Position numbers and translations under genes: made by a program. This document shows positions 52,897-62,429 of a stretch of DNA of 64,000 nucleotides, in pieces. The stretch is taken from assembly GCA_044225825.1 (NCBI GenBank), contig JBGAIB010000008.1, positions 62,001 to 126,000 of the forward strand, given 5' to 3'. Numbering within the stretch: the stretch's first letter is position 1; each line of letters begins with the position of its first letter. This DNA comes from Bog-950 sp044225825. Lineage in GTDB: Bacteria; Bacteroidota; Bacteroidia; Chitinophagales; LD1. A model generated the notes under the pieces. That model saw nothing but the letters and a program-made list of their open reading frames with translations. It was not told where the DNA came from and searched no databases.

Positions 52897-54231
52897 ATGA
52901 AGAAGCGGTTCCTGTTTCCTTTTCTGGCGTTGGCCTTGGTTTGCAGCATCGGCCTTGTATTTAACCCAGAACTAAGCGCGCCTACCACTAACGCCAACCC
53001 CTGGGATATTGCCTGGATGCTGACAGCCGCCGGCTTAGTGTTGTTGATGACGCCCGGCCTCTCGTTCTTCTATGGCGGTATGGTTAGCAAAAAGAACATC
53101 ATCAGCACCATGCTGCAAAGCTTTGTGGCGCTGGGTGTAATAACCGTGTTATATGTGTTTGTGGGTTTCAGCCTCAGCTTCGGCGAAAGCTTTCATGGTA
53201 TTATTGGTAACCCGCTTACCTTCTTCATGTTCCGTGGTGTTGATTTAAACACCCACCCAACCCTATCGCCCTCGATACCGCTGTTGCTGTTTGCCGTGTT
53301 CCAGTTAAAGTTTGCCATTATAACCCCCGCCATTATAACGGGCAGCTTTGCCGAGCGGGTAAAGTTCAACGCCTACCTGGTGTTTATCACCCTGTTCTCG
53401 CTGTTCATTTATGCGCCTTTAGCCCACTGGACCTGGCACCCCGAGGGCTTTTTGCATAAGTGGGGCGTGCTTGATTTTGCAGGCGGAACGGTAGTACATA
53501 TGAGCGCCGGTTACGCGGCACTGGCAGGGGCTATGTTCCTGGGCCACCGGACCCACTTTGGCGATACCACCAAGCACCACGAGCCGGCTAACATTCCCTT
53601 TGTAATACTGGGCACCGGTATGCTTTGGTTTGGTTGGTTTGGTTTTAATGCAGGTTCCAGCTTAGGCGCTAATACCACTGCCGTGCAGGCCTTTGTTACT
53701 ACCATGGTAGCCTCGGCTGCTGCTATGCTGGCCTGGATATTTTTTGATGCTGTGCGCGGTAAAAAGATATCGGCTATGGGTGCCTGTATAGGTGCGGTAG
53801 TAGGTTTAGTAGCTATTACGCCTGCCGCAGGCTTTGTAAGCATACCCCATGCCCTGTTTATCGGTTTTGTCGCTTCTATTATCAGCAACCTGGCGGTGCG
53901 CGCTAAAAACAAAAGTAATCTGGACGATACCTTAGATGTATTCCCCGGCCACGGTATAGGCGGTATTTGCGGTATGCTTTTAACGGGTGTATTTGCCAAG
54001 GACGTGGGCCTTTACTATGGGCATACTACCACCTTCTTTTACCACATACTGGCATTGGTAATTGTAAGCGTGTTTACCTTTGGCGGTTCGTATTTGTTAT
54101 ATATGCTAACCAACAAACTGGTGCCGCTACGGGTAAGTATTGAAGAAGAAGACCTGGGACTGGATTACACCCAGCACGGCGAAACATACAAGTTAAAGAA
54201 GCCACTGAACGAAACAATCAATCCCAATTAA
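52897..54231 (+). CDS. amtB: Ammonium transporter
   Basis: A 444-residue Amt/Rh channel with an N-terminal signal-like segment and eleven spans. Signature blocks are DIAWMLTAAGLVLLMTPGLSFFYGG and the twin-histidine pore (VHMSAGYAALAGAMF near residue 204; FPGHGIGGICGMLL near 352). It takes up ammonium. Unlike the usual pairing, no glnK/PII gene is adjacent. Its stop codon overlaps the stop of the convergent OmpA gene in a shared TTAA. Confidence 0.95.
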   Translation: MKKRFLFPFLALALVCSIGLVFNPELSAPTTNANPWDIAWMLTAAGLVLLMTPGLSFFYGGMVSKKNIISTMLQSFVALGVITVLYVFVGFSLSFGESFHGIIGNPLTFFMFRGVDLNTHPTLSPSIPLLLFAVFQLKFAIITPAIITGSFAERVKFNAYLVFITLFSLFIYAPLAHWTWHPEGFLHKWGVLDFAGGTVVHMSAGYAALAGAMFLGHRTHFGDTTKHHEPANIPFVILGTGMLWFGWFGFNAGSSLGANTTAVQAFVTTMVASAAAMLAWIFFDAVRGKKISAMGACIGAVVGLVAITPAAGFVSIPHALFIGFVASIISNLAVRAKNKSNLDDTLDVFPGHGIGGICGMLLTGVFAKDVGLYYGHTTTFFYHILALVIVSVFTFGGSYLLYMLTNKLVPLRVSIEEEDLGLDYTQHGETYKLKKPLNETINPN

Positions 54232-56378
54232 TCGAACTTAACCACACGGAACTCCGTGCGGCGATTGATCATGTGTTCCTTTTCGGTGCAGGGCACCTCA
54301 TTTACGCATTTGTTACGGATCTTCAGTTCGCCATAACCAATCGCTATCAGGCGGGTTTTATCAATACCCTGGGCTGCAAGGTATTCCACGCAGGCATTCG
54401 CCCGGCGGGCGCTTAGCTCCAGGTTGTATTGCTCTTTGCCACGGCTATCGGTATGGGCGCTCAGTTCCACCTGCATATCGGGGAACAGCTTCATTACTTC
54501 CACTACTTTGTTCAAGCCCTTTGTAGCGCTGGCGTTGATAGCATAACTGTTGAGATCGAAGTAAACCAGCGGCAGGTCGAACACATATTTGCTATCGTAG
54601 TAGGTAAGCTGGGCGTTTTCGTTAAGTGTTTGCGATGGGGTAAAGCCCATGGTAGAGATCGTTTTCACGAACTTATCATACACCCCATCATTACCCGGCA
54701 GTTTCTTCACCACTTTTAAATCGTATTGCTGATCGCGGTACAGATCGAACTTCACCATACCATTCGAATCGCTTTTAGCCTGCTGCACTTCGCCTGTTGC
54801 TTTGTTGATAAGGAAAGCGGTGGCACCTTCTATTTTGCCATCGTCCTTTTGGTTAATGGAAATAGAAAGCGGTATATCGCCTTTAGGGTTCAGGTTAATA
54901 GCAAGAACATCGTTATGCAGTGCCTTTACATCCAACTGAAGGGTATCGGCGCCAAAGCCATCGCGGGTGGTTTCAAGCATGTATTGTTTACCCGGCGCCA
55001 ACTGCAGGCAGAAGGTTCCTTTCGTGTTGGTGCTGGCCTCGGTTTTAGAGCCATAGGCATCGATAGCAACCACATTTGCCCCGCTGATAACAGCTTTGGT
55101 TTTAGCATCGGCCACGGTACCGCAAATCGATTCTGTTTTTTTAAGGAAATGATACAGGTCATCGCCACCCACGCCGCCATCGCGGTTAGAGGTAAAGAAA
55201 CCTGCCCGAACGGTTTCGTCTGTAGCCAGGCCAAAGTCGTCGGCAGAAGTATTTACCGGTATACCCAGGTTATAAACGCTGCCGAATTTGTTGCCGCTGG
55301 CTGTTGCCGCATAGATATCCAGGCCGCCTAATCCCACTTTGCAATCGGATGCATAATACAGGGTGCCGTCATCGGCAATGAAAGGGAACATTTCGGTGCC
55401 GGGTGTATTGATTTCTTTACCGAGGTTAACGGGTGCTTCCCAGGTAGCACCATTGCGCACGCTTACATATACATCGGTTTCGCCCAGGCCGCCGGGCATG
55501 TCGCTAACAAAGTAGAGTTTCCTGCCATCCTTTGATAAACTAGGATGGGCTGTGTTAAAAGTATTGCTGTTAAACGGAAGCGGTTGCACATTTACCCAGC
55601 CTTTTTTAGCATCCCAATCGGCGCGGTATAACCATAGTTTACGGTAGCCATCGGGACCTTTCTTTTTGTAAGTGCGGGTAAAGATGGCTTCCTTGCCATC
55701 GGTGCTGAACGTAGCAGGGCCATCGTTAAAGCGGCTGTTGATCTTGCCCTTCATTTTGCCGGGCACATTGTTGCCGCTGTCCTGCTTACCAACTACAAAC
55801 ACATCGTAATAGCCTCTGCCGCTGCGCATATCGGTTTGTTTAACACCGGCGCTTTCGCCACGGTTGCTGGTAAAGGTTAACTGGCCTACCCAATACGCCG
55901 GCGACATTTCGGAGGCTTCGGTATTTTCAGGCGCGCTGGTTAGTTCCCAGGTATGGTTATCCTGCAGGAGCGGGGCGAGCTTTTTGGCAAAGTTGCGGAA
56001 CTCCTCGCTGCGCTGGTCCTTAGGCGAGGCATCGGCAAAAGCCGTAAACACCGAATCGGCCTCGGTATATTTGCCGTTTACCACTAATACCTGACCGTAA
56101 TAGAATTTGCTTAGCGGGGTAGTAAGCGGATTTGCCATCAGCAATTTGTAAATGGCTTCGGCGCTTTGGTAATCGCCGCTCAGGCGCAGGGCATTGCCCA
56201 GTTTTTCGAGGGCCACTATATTTTTAGGGTCGGCATCAACGGCCTTTTTGTAGATGGAGGCAGCCTTGGCGAATTTATAGGCGCCCATGGCTTTATCGCC
56301 GCGCTTTACGAGCTCCTGCCCGAAAGCAAGGGCCACACACAGCAGGGCACAACAGGTTAGGGTAAATTTATGCATCAT
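54228..56378 (-). CDS. TPR/PD40/OmpA protein, T9SS PorE-like or SprF-partner type
   Basis: A 716-residue envelope protein. Signal peptide (LTCCALLCVALAFG); TPR repeats at residues about 25-130; PD40/WD40-like propeller at about 150-420 (FTSNRGES, FSTDGKEAIFTRTYKK, LSKDGRKLYFVSDMPGG, DDGTLYYASDCKVG, FFTSNRDGG); a carboxypeptidase-regulatory domain (CGTVADAKTKAVISGANV) at about 425-510; an OmpA peptidoglycan-binding domain at the C-terminus (LSAHTDSRGKEQYNLELSARRA). The domain order is that of PorE, which ties the T9SS to the cell wall, and of OmpA proteins paired with SprF. It lies 61 bases downstream of the PorP/SprF-like gene, which supports that role. Confidence 0.88.
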   Translation of the reverse strand: MMHKFTLTCCALLCVALAFGQELVKRGDKAMGAYKFAKAASIYKKAVDADPKNIVALEKLGNALRLSGDYQSAEAIYKLLMANPLTTPLSKFYYGQVLVVNGKYTEADSVFTAFADASPKDQRSEEFRNFAKKLAPLLQDNHTWELTSAPENTEASEMSPAYWVGQLTFTSNRGESAGVKQTDMRSGRGYYDVFVVGKQDSGNNVPGKMKGKINSRFNDGPATFSTDGKEAIFTRTYKKKGPDGYRKLWLYRADWDAKKGWVNVQPLPFNSNTFNTAHPSLSKDGRKLYFVSDMPGGLGETDVYVSVRNGATWEAPVNLGKEINTPGTEMFPFIADDGTLYYASDCKVGLGGLDIYAATASGNKFGSVYNLGIPVNTSADDFGLATDETVRAGFFTSNRDGGVGGDDLYHFLKKTESICGTVADAKTKAVISGANVVAIDAYGSKTEASTNTKGTFCLQLAPGKQYMLETTRDGFGADTLQLDVKALHNDVLAINLNPKGDIPLSISINQKDDGKIEGATAFLINKATGEVQQAKSDSNGMVKFDLYRDQQYDLKVVKKLPGNDGVYDKFVKTISTMGFTPSQTLNENAQLTYYDSKYVFDLPLVYFDLNSYAINASATKGLNKVVEVMKLFPDMQVELSAHTDSRGKEQYNLELSARRANACVEYLAAQGIDKTRLIAIGYGELKIRNKCVNEVPCTEKEHMINRRTEFRVVKFD

Positions 56379-56439
56379 CCTCTTGTATTTTGCGGGTTAA
56401 CCTGCAGGGGTTATGCGGCTACACCCAATGTCCAACACT

Positions 56440-57390
56440 TTAAAAGTACTTAATATAACGCGGGCTTGTAACTTTACTGCGTTCAAAAGCCGCATCAAAA
56501 CTTACCATTACCTCGTGCGAACCGCTGGTGAATTTGTTCATGCGCGATACGGTTAAGTCGTAGCAATAGCCAATGCGCAATTGTTTGGTAACCGCAAAAG
56601 CCGCCAGAAAGTTATACGAGTCCAGCAGGCGGTAAGCCGCGCCCACCCAAACCCTGTCGATAAAAATAAAGGTGGCGTTAAAGTCGGCCGTTACCGGCGC
56701 ATTAACAGGTACGTATTTAAGCATTACACTGGGCATAAACTTTACCTTTTGGCCGATGTTGAATACATAACCGGCAGTAGCCACCAGATGATAATATTGA
56801 CGGGAAACCGAAGCGGATGTTTCGTAAAGCTTCATCTTTCCATCCAAACGGTTCAATAATAACTTAGGAAGCGATACGCCGACAAAGAAACGGTCGGAAT
56901 AGGCATAAATACCAAAGCCGACGTTTGGCAACCAGCGGCGCTGGTTATTGCCTATAAAGTTAGGGTCGTTAGCCTCGGTGGTTTGCACCTGGTCCAGATC
57001 GGCGCGGTAGTTGGTGAAACCTGCCGAAAGACCAAAACTAAGTTTGATATCCTTCTTTTTACCCAAAAACAAACGGTAAGCAAAGCTGGCTTCCACGGTA
57101 TTGGTTTTGGTTACACCGATTTTATCGAAGGTATAGATTAAGCCGAGGGCTATGTGTTGGTTAGGAAGCGGCGAGTGAATGGCTACCGAAGCTGTTTGCG
57201 GCTGGCCCGGCACCTTTACCCATTGATGGCGGTAAATGGCCATTGCACTTAGTACATCGTGGCTGCCGGTGTAGCCGGGGTTTAAATACAGGCCGTTGAA
57301 ACGATACATGCTGTATTGGGCCTCCTGCTGACTGTACGCAGTGAGTATGCCAACAACACTAAGTAAAATGAGAAGTAAAGGTTTTCTCAT
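56440..57390 (-). CDS. PorP/SprF family type IX secretion membrane protein
   Basis: A 316-residue outer-membrane beta-barrel. It has a signal peptide (LLLILLSVVGILTAYS), the family start QQEAQYSMYRFNGLYLNPGYTGS, RHQWVKVPGQPQT and a series of aromatic-ended strands to the C-terminus. SprF-type proteins are needed for export of type B (CHU_C) cargo such as SprB; two such cargo genes are in this window. Transcribed ahead of the OmpA partner, with a TATCTTTG promoter element 18 bases upstream of the ATG. Confidence 0.92.
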   Translation of the reverse strand: MRKPLLLILLSVVGILTAYSQQEAQYSMYRFNGLYLNPGYTGSHDVLSAMAIYRHQWVKVPGQPQTASVAIHSPLPNQHIALGLIYTFDKIGVTKTNTVEASFAYRLFLGKKKDIKLSFGLSAGFTNYRADLDQVQTTEANDPNFIGNNQRRWLPNVGFGIYAYSDRFFVGVSLPKLLLNRLDGKMKLYETSASVSRQYYHLVATAGYVFNIGQKVKFMPSVMLKYVPVNAPVTADFNATFIFIDRVWVGAAYRLLDSYNFLAAFAVTKQLRIGYCYDLTVSRMNKFTSGSHEVMVSFDAAFERSKVTSPRYIKYF

Positions 57391-57408
57391 GCCGGGGATT
57401 TAACCCAA

Positions 57409-57416
57409 CAAAGATA
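57409..57416 (-). promoter_or_regulatory. -7 promoter element TATCTTTG
   Basis: Exact TAnnTTTG match on the minus strand, placing the transcript start near 57403, about 12 bases before the PorP/SprF gene. Confidence 0.5.
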
Positions 57417-57484
57417 AATTTAGCTTAGTACCAACGGTAACAAATTATGCACCGGCGAAAGGGGATGGAACAGATGAAGGAGGA

Positions 57485-58300
57485 CTAATATTGCTCGTCC
57501 TTATTCGGGAAATTGCGGCCTTTTACGTCGTCTACATACTGCTTAACGGCGTTCTGCACTTCGTCGTACAGGTTCAGGTAGCGGCGCAGGAAACGAGGCT
57601 TAAATTCCTTGGTAATGCCCAGCATATCGTGCGATACCAATACCTGTCCATCGGTGCCGGGGCCTGCTCCGATGCCAATGGTAGGTATGTGCAGTTTTTC
57701 GGAAACTATAGTGGCGAGGTTGGCCGGTATTTTTTCAAGCACGATGGCAAAGCAACCGCTCTTTTCGAGCAGGATGGCATCGTCAATCAACTTTTGAGCT
57801 TCAGCCTCTTCCTTGGCGCGAACAGTGTAAGTGCCGAATTTATAGATGCTCTGTGGTGTTAAACCTAAGTGACCCATTACCGGGATACCGGCAGTGAGGA
57901 TACGCTCCACGCTCTCGCGGATTTCGGAACCGCCTTCCATTTTTACCGCATGCGCGCCTGATTCCTTCATGATACGGATAGCAGATTCCAGGGCCATGCG
58001 TGAATTACCCTGGTAGGTACCAAAGGGCAGATCGACTACTACCAGTGCCCGGGTTACGCCCCGCACTACCGCCGAAGCGTGGTAGATCATTTGGTCGAGC
58101 GTAATAGGCAGCGTTGTTTCATGACCCGCCATTACGTTACTGGCGCTATCGCCTACCAGTATTACATCAATACCGGCACTGTCAATAATGCGCGCCATCG
58201 AAAAATCGTAAGCGGTGAGCATACTGATGCGTTCGCCCTGTTCTTTAAACTCCTGCAGGGTATGGGTGGTAATGCGCTTAATTTCCTTGTGTACCGACAT
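57485..58300 (-). CDS. panB: 3-methyl-2-oxobutanoate hydroxymethyltransferase
   Basis: First committed step of pantothenate synthesis. The 271-residue TIM barrel has MLTAYDFSMARIIDSAG, the metal aspartate in VILVGDSASNVMAGHETTL, VVDLPFG, VKMEGG with its conserved lysine and glutamate, the catalytic glutamate in FAIVLEKIP, and IGAGPGTDGQVLV. Length fits the family (about 264 in E. coli). It feeds the same CoA pathway as coaD at the left of the window but is not linked to it. Monocistronic. Confidence 0.96.
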   Translation of the reverse strand: MSVHKEIKRITTHTLQEFKEQGERISMLTAYDFSMARIIDSAGIDVILVGDSASNVMAGHETTLPITLDQMIYHASAVVRGVTRALVVVDLPFGTYQGNSRMALESAIRIMKESGAHAVKMEGGSEIRESVERILTAGIPVMGHLGLTPQSIYKFGTYTVRAKEEAEAQKLIDDAILLEKSGCFAIVLEKIPANLATIVSEKLHIPTIGIGAGPGTDGQVLVSHDMLGITKEFKPRFLRRYLNLYDEVQNAVKQYVDDVKGRNFPNKDEQY

Positions 58301-58369
58301 AATGGGGATTATACCGCAAAGGTCATTTTTACCTGCGGAAAAACAAATAGCCCTGAAAAAAGATGCTGC

Positions 58370-60514
58370 TTAGAACGTTTTGCCTTCGGCCGCCATCTGC
58401 TCCAACAGGGCGGGCACTGCAAAGCGTTCGCCGTATTGTTGATGTAATTCCTTTGCGCGGGCAATAAATGCCGGCAGTCCGTAATCGTTTATAAACTGCA
58501 GGGTACCGCCTTTAAACGGCGCAAAGCCCCAACCGAATATGGAACCAATGTTAGCATCGGGGATATTACGAACTACGTTCTCCTGTAAACAGCGAACGGT
58601 TTCAATTACCTGAATAAACATCATACGGTCAATCATATCCTGTGCCTGTTTGCTGCCGGCAAGCACCGGTTGATTGCCGGAACCAAACAACTCCTGTAAA
58701 CCCGGCCACAGGAACTTTTTACCGCCATCTTTCGGATATTCGTAGAAGCCTGCACCGGCTGCCTTACCCGCACGTTTCAGGTTCAGCATTTTTTCAGCAA
58801 CGTCGTACGCACTGTGCGAAGGGGCCGTTTTACCTTCAGCGGCCAAATCCTCGATGGTTTGTTTGCGAATATGTGCTAATAAGGAGAGCGATACTTCATC
58901 GGTTAAAGCTAAAGGACCAACCGGCATACCAGCCTGTAAACCGGCGGCTTCAATAGCGCGGGCGTTGTTGCCTTCGCCCAACAGCGACATACCTTCCAAC
59001 ACATACGTAGCAAATACACGCGAAGTGTAGAAGCCACGGGAGTCGTTCACTACGATCGGCGTTTTTTTAATGGCCTTTACAAAATCGAACGAGCGGGCAA
59101 GTGTTTCGTCGCTGGTTTCTTTGCCAACTATAATTTCAACCAACGGCATTTTATCGGCCGGTGAGAAGAAGTGCAGGCCAATAAAGTTTTTAGGCCGCAT
59201 CGACTTCTCCGCCAAACCGGTGATAGGTAAGGTAGAAGTATTGGATGCAAAAATGGCTGTTGGTTCCTGTTGCTCTTCCGCTTCTTTAGTAACACGTGCT
59301 TTTAGACCACGGTCCTCGGTAACTGCTTCAATAATTAAATCGCAGCCTTTCAGGTCTTCGGCTTTGGTGGTAGCAAGAATGCGGTTCAGCACTTCATCGG
59401 CTTTCTCCTTCGTCATTTTGCCTTTGCTAACGCGTTTCTTCAACAGGTTTTCGGAATAGGCTTTGCCTTTGGCTACAGCTTCTTCGCTTACATCCTTCAG
59501 CACACATTCCATACCGCTGATGGCGATACAGTAAGCAATACCCTGGCCCATCATACCGGCACCCAGCACACCTACCTTTTTAAACACGCCTTTAACATCC
59601 GTTTTAGGACGCGAGTTGCCGGCATTGATGGCGTTGAGTTGAGTCCAGAACACTTTGATCATGTTATGGGCCACCTTGCCTGTGGCAAGCTTGGCGAAGT
59701 AGCGGCTTTCAATGCGCGATGCGGTTTCGAAATCTACAATAGCACCTTCTACCGCAGTACTCATAATAGCCAGCGGAGCAGGGTAATTGTTATGCGTTTT
59801 TTTAGCCAGCATAGCCGGGGCAACAGGTAATACCTGTGCAACCTTTGGCTGCGTTGGAGTACCACCGGGCATTTTGTAATCCTTGGCATCCCAGGGCTGT
59901 ATTGCTGATTTGTTGGCTACAATCCATGCTTTGGCTTTAGCCAGTAAATCGTTGCCGTCGGCGGCTAATTCGTGTATGAGGCCGGCACCGAGCGCCTCCT
60001 GCGGACTCACTTTTTTGCCTTCGGTTAAAAAAGGCAGCGAAGGCTGCAAGCCCAGCAAACGTACCAGGCGCGTAACACCGCCTCCACCTGGCATCAAACC
60101 CAGGGTTACTTCGGGCAAGCCGAGTTGAATTTTAGGATTATCAATTACAATACGGCGATGGCAAGCCAGCGTTAATTCAAAACCACCTCCCAGCGCAGTG
60201 CCGTTAATGGCGGCCACAACCGGTTTGCCTTGTGTTTCTAAATAACGAAAGGCTTCTTTCAGCATTTGACCGCGGTCGAAGAATTTCTTTGCATCGTTTT
60301 CACGAAACATTTCATCAATGTCGGCACCGGCCATAAAGGTATCCTTGGCAGAAGTAATTATTATACCGGTTATGCTGTCCTTTTCCTGTTGCAAACGTGC
60401 TATGGTTTCGCGCAACACATCGCCAAAGGCCAGATTAATGAGGTTGGCGCTTCTTCCGGGATTATCGAGCGTAAGGGTAACGATACCACTTTCGTCTTTT
60501 GTATAATTTATCAT
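58370..60514 (-). CDS. fadB: Bifunctional enoyl-CoA hydratase/3-hydroxyacyl-CoA dehydrogenase
   Basis: A 714-residue multifunctional beta-oxidation alpha subunit. The crotonase domain (1-190) has GGGFELTLACH and LPEVTLGLMPGGGG, containing the two catalytic glutamates. The dehydrogenase NAD domain starts near residue 310 (VGVLGAGMMGQGIAYCIA) with ITEAVTED-type IIEAVTED and the catalytic histidine in LHFFSPADKM. The C-terminal half-domains end with GWGFAPFKGGTLQFIND. The hydratase/dehydrogenase fusion could equally be named fadJ. It is the last gene of the tetR-fadA-fadB operon, 31 bases after fadA. Confidence 0.94.
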   Translation of the reverse strand: MINYTKDESGIVTLTLDNPGRSANLINLAFGDVLRETIARLQQEKDSITGIIITSAKDTFMAGADIDEMFRENDAKKFFDRGQMLKEAFRYLETQGKPVVAAINGTALGGGFELTLACHRRIVIDNPKIQLGLPEVTLGLMPGGGGVTRLVRLLGLQPSLPFLTEGKKVSPQEALGAGLIHELAADGNDLLAKAKAWIVANKSAIQPWDAKDYKMPGGTPTQPKVAQVLPVAPAMLAKKTHNNYPAPLAIMSTAVEGAIVDFETASRIESRYFAKLATGKVAHNMIKVFWTQLNAINAGNSRPKTDVKGVFKKVGVLGAGMMGQGIAYCIAISGMECVLKDVSEEAVAKGKAYSENLLKKRVSKGKMTKEKADEVLNRILATTKAEDLKGCDLIIEAVTEDRGLKARVTKEAEEQQEPTAIFASNTSTLPITGLAEKSMRPKNFIGLHFFSPADKMPLVEIIVGKETSDETLARSFDFVKAIKKTPIVVNDSRGFYTSRVFATYVLEGMSLLGEGNNARAIEAAGLQAGMPVGPLALTDEVSLSLLAHIRKQTIEDLAAEGKTAPSHSAYDVAEKMLNLKRAGKAAGAGFYEYPKDGGKKFLWPGLQELFGSGNQPVLAGSKQAQDMIDRMMFIQVIETVRCLQENVVRNIPDANIGSIFGWGFAPFKGGTLQFINDYGLPAFIARAKELHQQYGERFAVPALLEQMAAEGKTF

Positions 60515-60545
60515 GATAATTTTCTTAATCTGTTTTTAAATGCCT

Positions 60546-61754
60546 TTATACTCTCTCAATAATAGTGGCTACGCCCATACCACCGCCTACGCAAAGCGTA
60601 ATCAGTCCGGTTGTTTTGTTGGTACGCTCTAATTCATCTAACACAGTGCCCACCAGCATGCAGCCTGTAGCACCCAGCGGGTGACCGAGGGCAATGGCAC
60701 CGCCGTTTACGTTCAGCACCTCGTCGCTGATGTCCATCTCGCGCTGGAATTTGAGCACGGCGCTGGCAAAGGCTTCATTCATTTCCCACAGGTCAATATC
60801 TTTAGTGGTCATGCCGGCAAGCTTTAATGCTTTGCGTGCACTTGGTGCAGGGCCGGTTAGCATAATAGTAGGTTCATCGGAAGTTACTGCACCTGCTACG
60901 ATACGGGCACGTGGCTTAAGACCTAACTTCTCTCCCATTTCCCTGCTGCCCACCAAGGCTATAGCGGCACCGTCCACAATACCTGAAGAGTTGCCGGGTG
61001 TATGTACGTGGTTAATGTTCTCTACCGACATATACTTGAGCATGGCTACCGCATCGAAACCAAATTCGCCGGGCATGGCAAAGGAAGGATTCAATTGGCG
61101 CATGGCTTCCATAGAGGCATCTTCGCGTACGGTTTCATCAAAATCGAGAATGGTTAATCCGTTTTGGTCGGTAACGGGTATAATGCTCTTTTTGAAGTAG
61201 CCATTTTTGCGGGCTGCTGCTGCACGTTGATGCGAGCGTAATGCATAGCTATCTACCGTATCGCGGCTAAAGCCCTCCAGCGTAGCAATTAAATCGGCCG
61301 AAATACCCTGTGGAATAAAACCAAGAGCGCTGTTTACAGCAGGGTCCAGATACCAGCAACCACCATCGCTGCCCATGGGCACGCGGCTCATGCTTTCTAC
61401 ACCACCTGCCACTACCAGGCTTTCCCAACCGCTGCGTATTTTCATTGCAGCCAGGTTAATAGCTTCCAGCCCTGAGGAGCAGAAACGGTTGATCTGCATA
61501 CCACCGGAACTCATATCCCATCCGGCATACACCGGTGCGAACTTGGCAATATCGCCGCCCTGTTCACCAATAGGAGTAACACAACCCAGCACCACATCAT
61601 CTACCAATGCAGTATCAAATTGCTTGTTGCGCTCATAAACTGCTTTAAACAGGGGCACCAGCAGGTCAATGGCTTTTACCTCGTGAAGTGTGCCGGTTTT
61701 CTTGCCCCGGCCCCTCGGTGTACGCACCGCATCAAAAATATACGCTTCTTTCAT
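60546..61754 (-). CDS. fadA: Acetyl-CoA C-acyltransferase (3-ketoacyl-CoA thiolase)
   Basis: A 402-residue thiolase that cleaves 3-ketoacyl-CoA to acetyl-CoA and a shortened acyl-CoA. The nucleophile cysteine lies in INRFCSSGLEAI near residue 92. The conserved histidine is in GGAIALGHPLGATG and the second cysteine in LCVGGGMGVA near residue 388. Start MKEAYIFDAVRTPRGR is standard. It lies 32 bases after the tetR stop and 31 bases before fadB. Confidence 0.95.
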   Translation of the reverse strand: MKEAYIFDAVRTPRGRGKKTGTLHEVKAIDLLVPLFKAVYERNKQFDTALVDDVVLGCVTPIGEQGGDIAKFAPVYAGWDMSSGGMQINRFCSSGLEAINLAAMKIRSGWESLVVAGGVESMSRVPMGSDGGCWYLDPAVNSALGFIPQGISADLIATLEGFSRDTVDSYALRSHQRAAAARKNGYFKKSIIPVTDQNGLTILDFDETVREDASMEAMRQLNPSFAMPGEFGFDAVAMLKYMSVENINHVHTPGNSSGIVDGAAIALVGSREMGEKLGLKPRARIVAGAVTSDEPTIMLTGPAPSARKALKLAGMTTKDIDLWEMNEAFASAVLKFQREMDISDEVLNVNGGAIALGHPLGATGCMLVGTVLDELERTNKTTGLITLCVGGGMGVATIIERV

Positions 61755-61786
61755 ATTACAATTTTCAGCCTTACGGCAGGTTTATG

Positions 61787-62383
61787 TTAATGCGGATGCT
61801 GGTTTTCAATCAGCACTCCGTTCAATATCAGTTTAGCAAACATGGCGGCCACCTGCTCTACGGTATAGCCATCGGTTTTACGGTACCAGCGGTAGGTGCC
61901 GTTGAGCATGCCGAAAATGCCTTTCACCACAATTTTATAATCGGTGTCTTCGCGGAACTCGCCACATTTAACGCCATCGTGAAACACCTGCAGCCAGCCG
62001 TTTTCGTACTCCTTTAATAAAGCACGGGTATCTTTTTGAGAAGTCTTCCGGATCAGCTCCGAAGCTTCGCTCATAAATATCCCGAAGGCATCAATGTTAT
62101 CATGAAACAGGCGCAGGTGGCTTTCGAGGCACAAGCGGATCTTTTCGGAAGGTTTGTGGGAGGTGTTATAGATCTGGTTCATTAACTCCACGCTCTTCTC
62201 CAGTATATCCTCTACCAGCCCGCGCAGTAAATCCTCCTTGGTGCTGATGTAGTAATACAAGGACCCTTTCTGCATGCCCAGCGCATCGGCAATATCCTGA
62301 ATACGCGTGGCATGGTACCCCTTGATGCGGAATACCCGGGCAGCAGCTTTTAATATCTCGGCTTTTTTGGTGTCGCGTTTCAT
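61787..62383 (-). CDS. TetR-family regulator of the beta-oxidation operon
   Basis: A 198-residue repressor-type protein. The N-terminal helix-turn-helix is KKAEILKAAARVFRIKGYHATRIQDIADALGM... with recognition helix KGSLYYYISTKEDLL, typical of TetR. The C-terminal ligand domain is unlike neighbours and its ligand cannot be read; by context it is probably an acyl-CoA. ATG at 62383 is chosen over the in-frame start 15 codons upstream, because the promoter and operator lie just ahead of it. First gene of an operon with fadA and fadB. Confidence 0.92.
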   Translation of the reverse strand: MKRDTKKAEILKAAARVFRIKGYHATRIQDIADALGMQKGSLYYYISTKEDLLRGLVEDILEKSVELMNQIYNTSHKPSEKIRLCLESHLRLFHDNIDAFGIFMSEASELIRKTSQKDTRALLKEYENGWLQVFHDGVKCGEFREDTDYKIVVKGIFGMLNGTYRWYRKTDGYTVEQVAAMFAKLILNGVLIENQHPH

Positions 62384-62398
62384 GCGCGTGTGTCGGCA

Positions 62399-62429
62399 CA
62401 AACATAACAGGCTGTACCGCAAATTCAAA
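62399..62429 (-). promoter_or_regulatory. tetR-fadA-fadB promoter, full -33/-7 match
   Basis: On the minus strand, TTTG at 62429-62426 is followed after exactly 19 bases by TATGTTTG at 62406-62399, a perfect TTTG-N19-TAnnTTTG promoter. Transcription would begin near 62393, about 10 bases before the tetR ATG. Confidence 0.75.
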
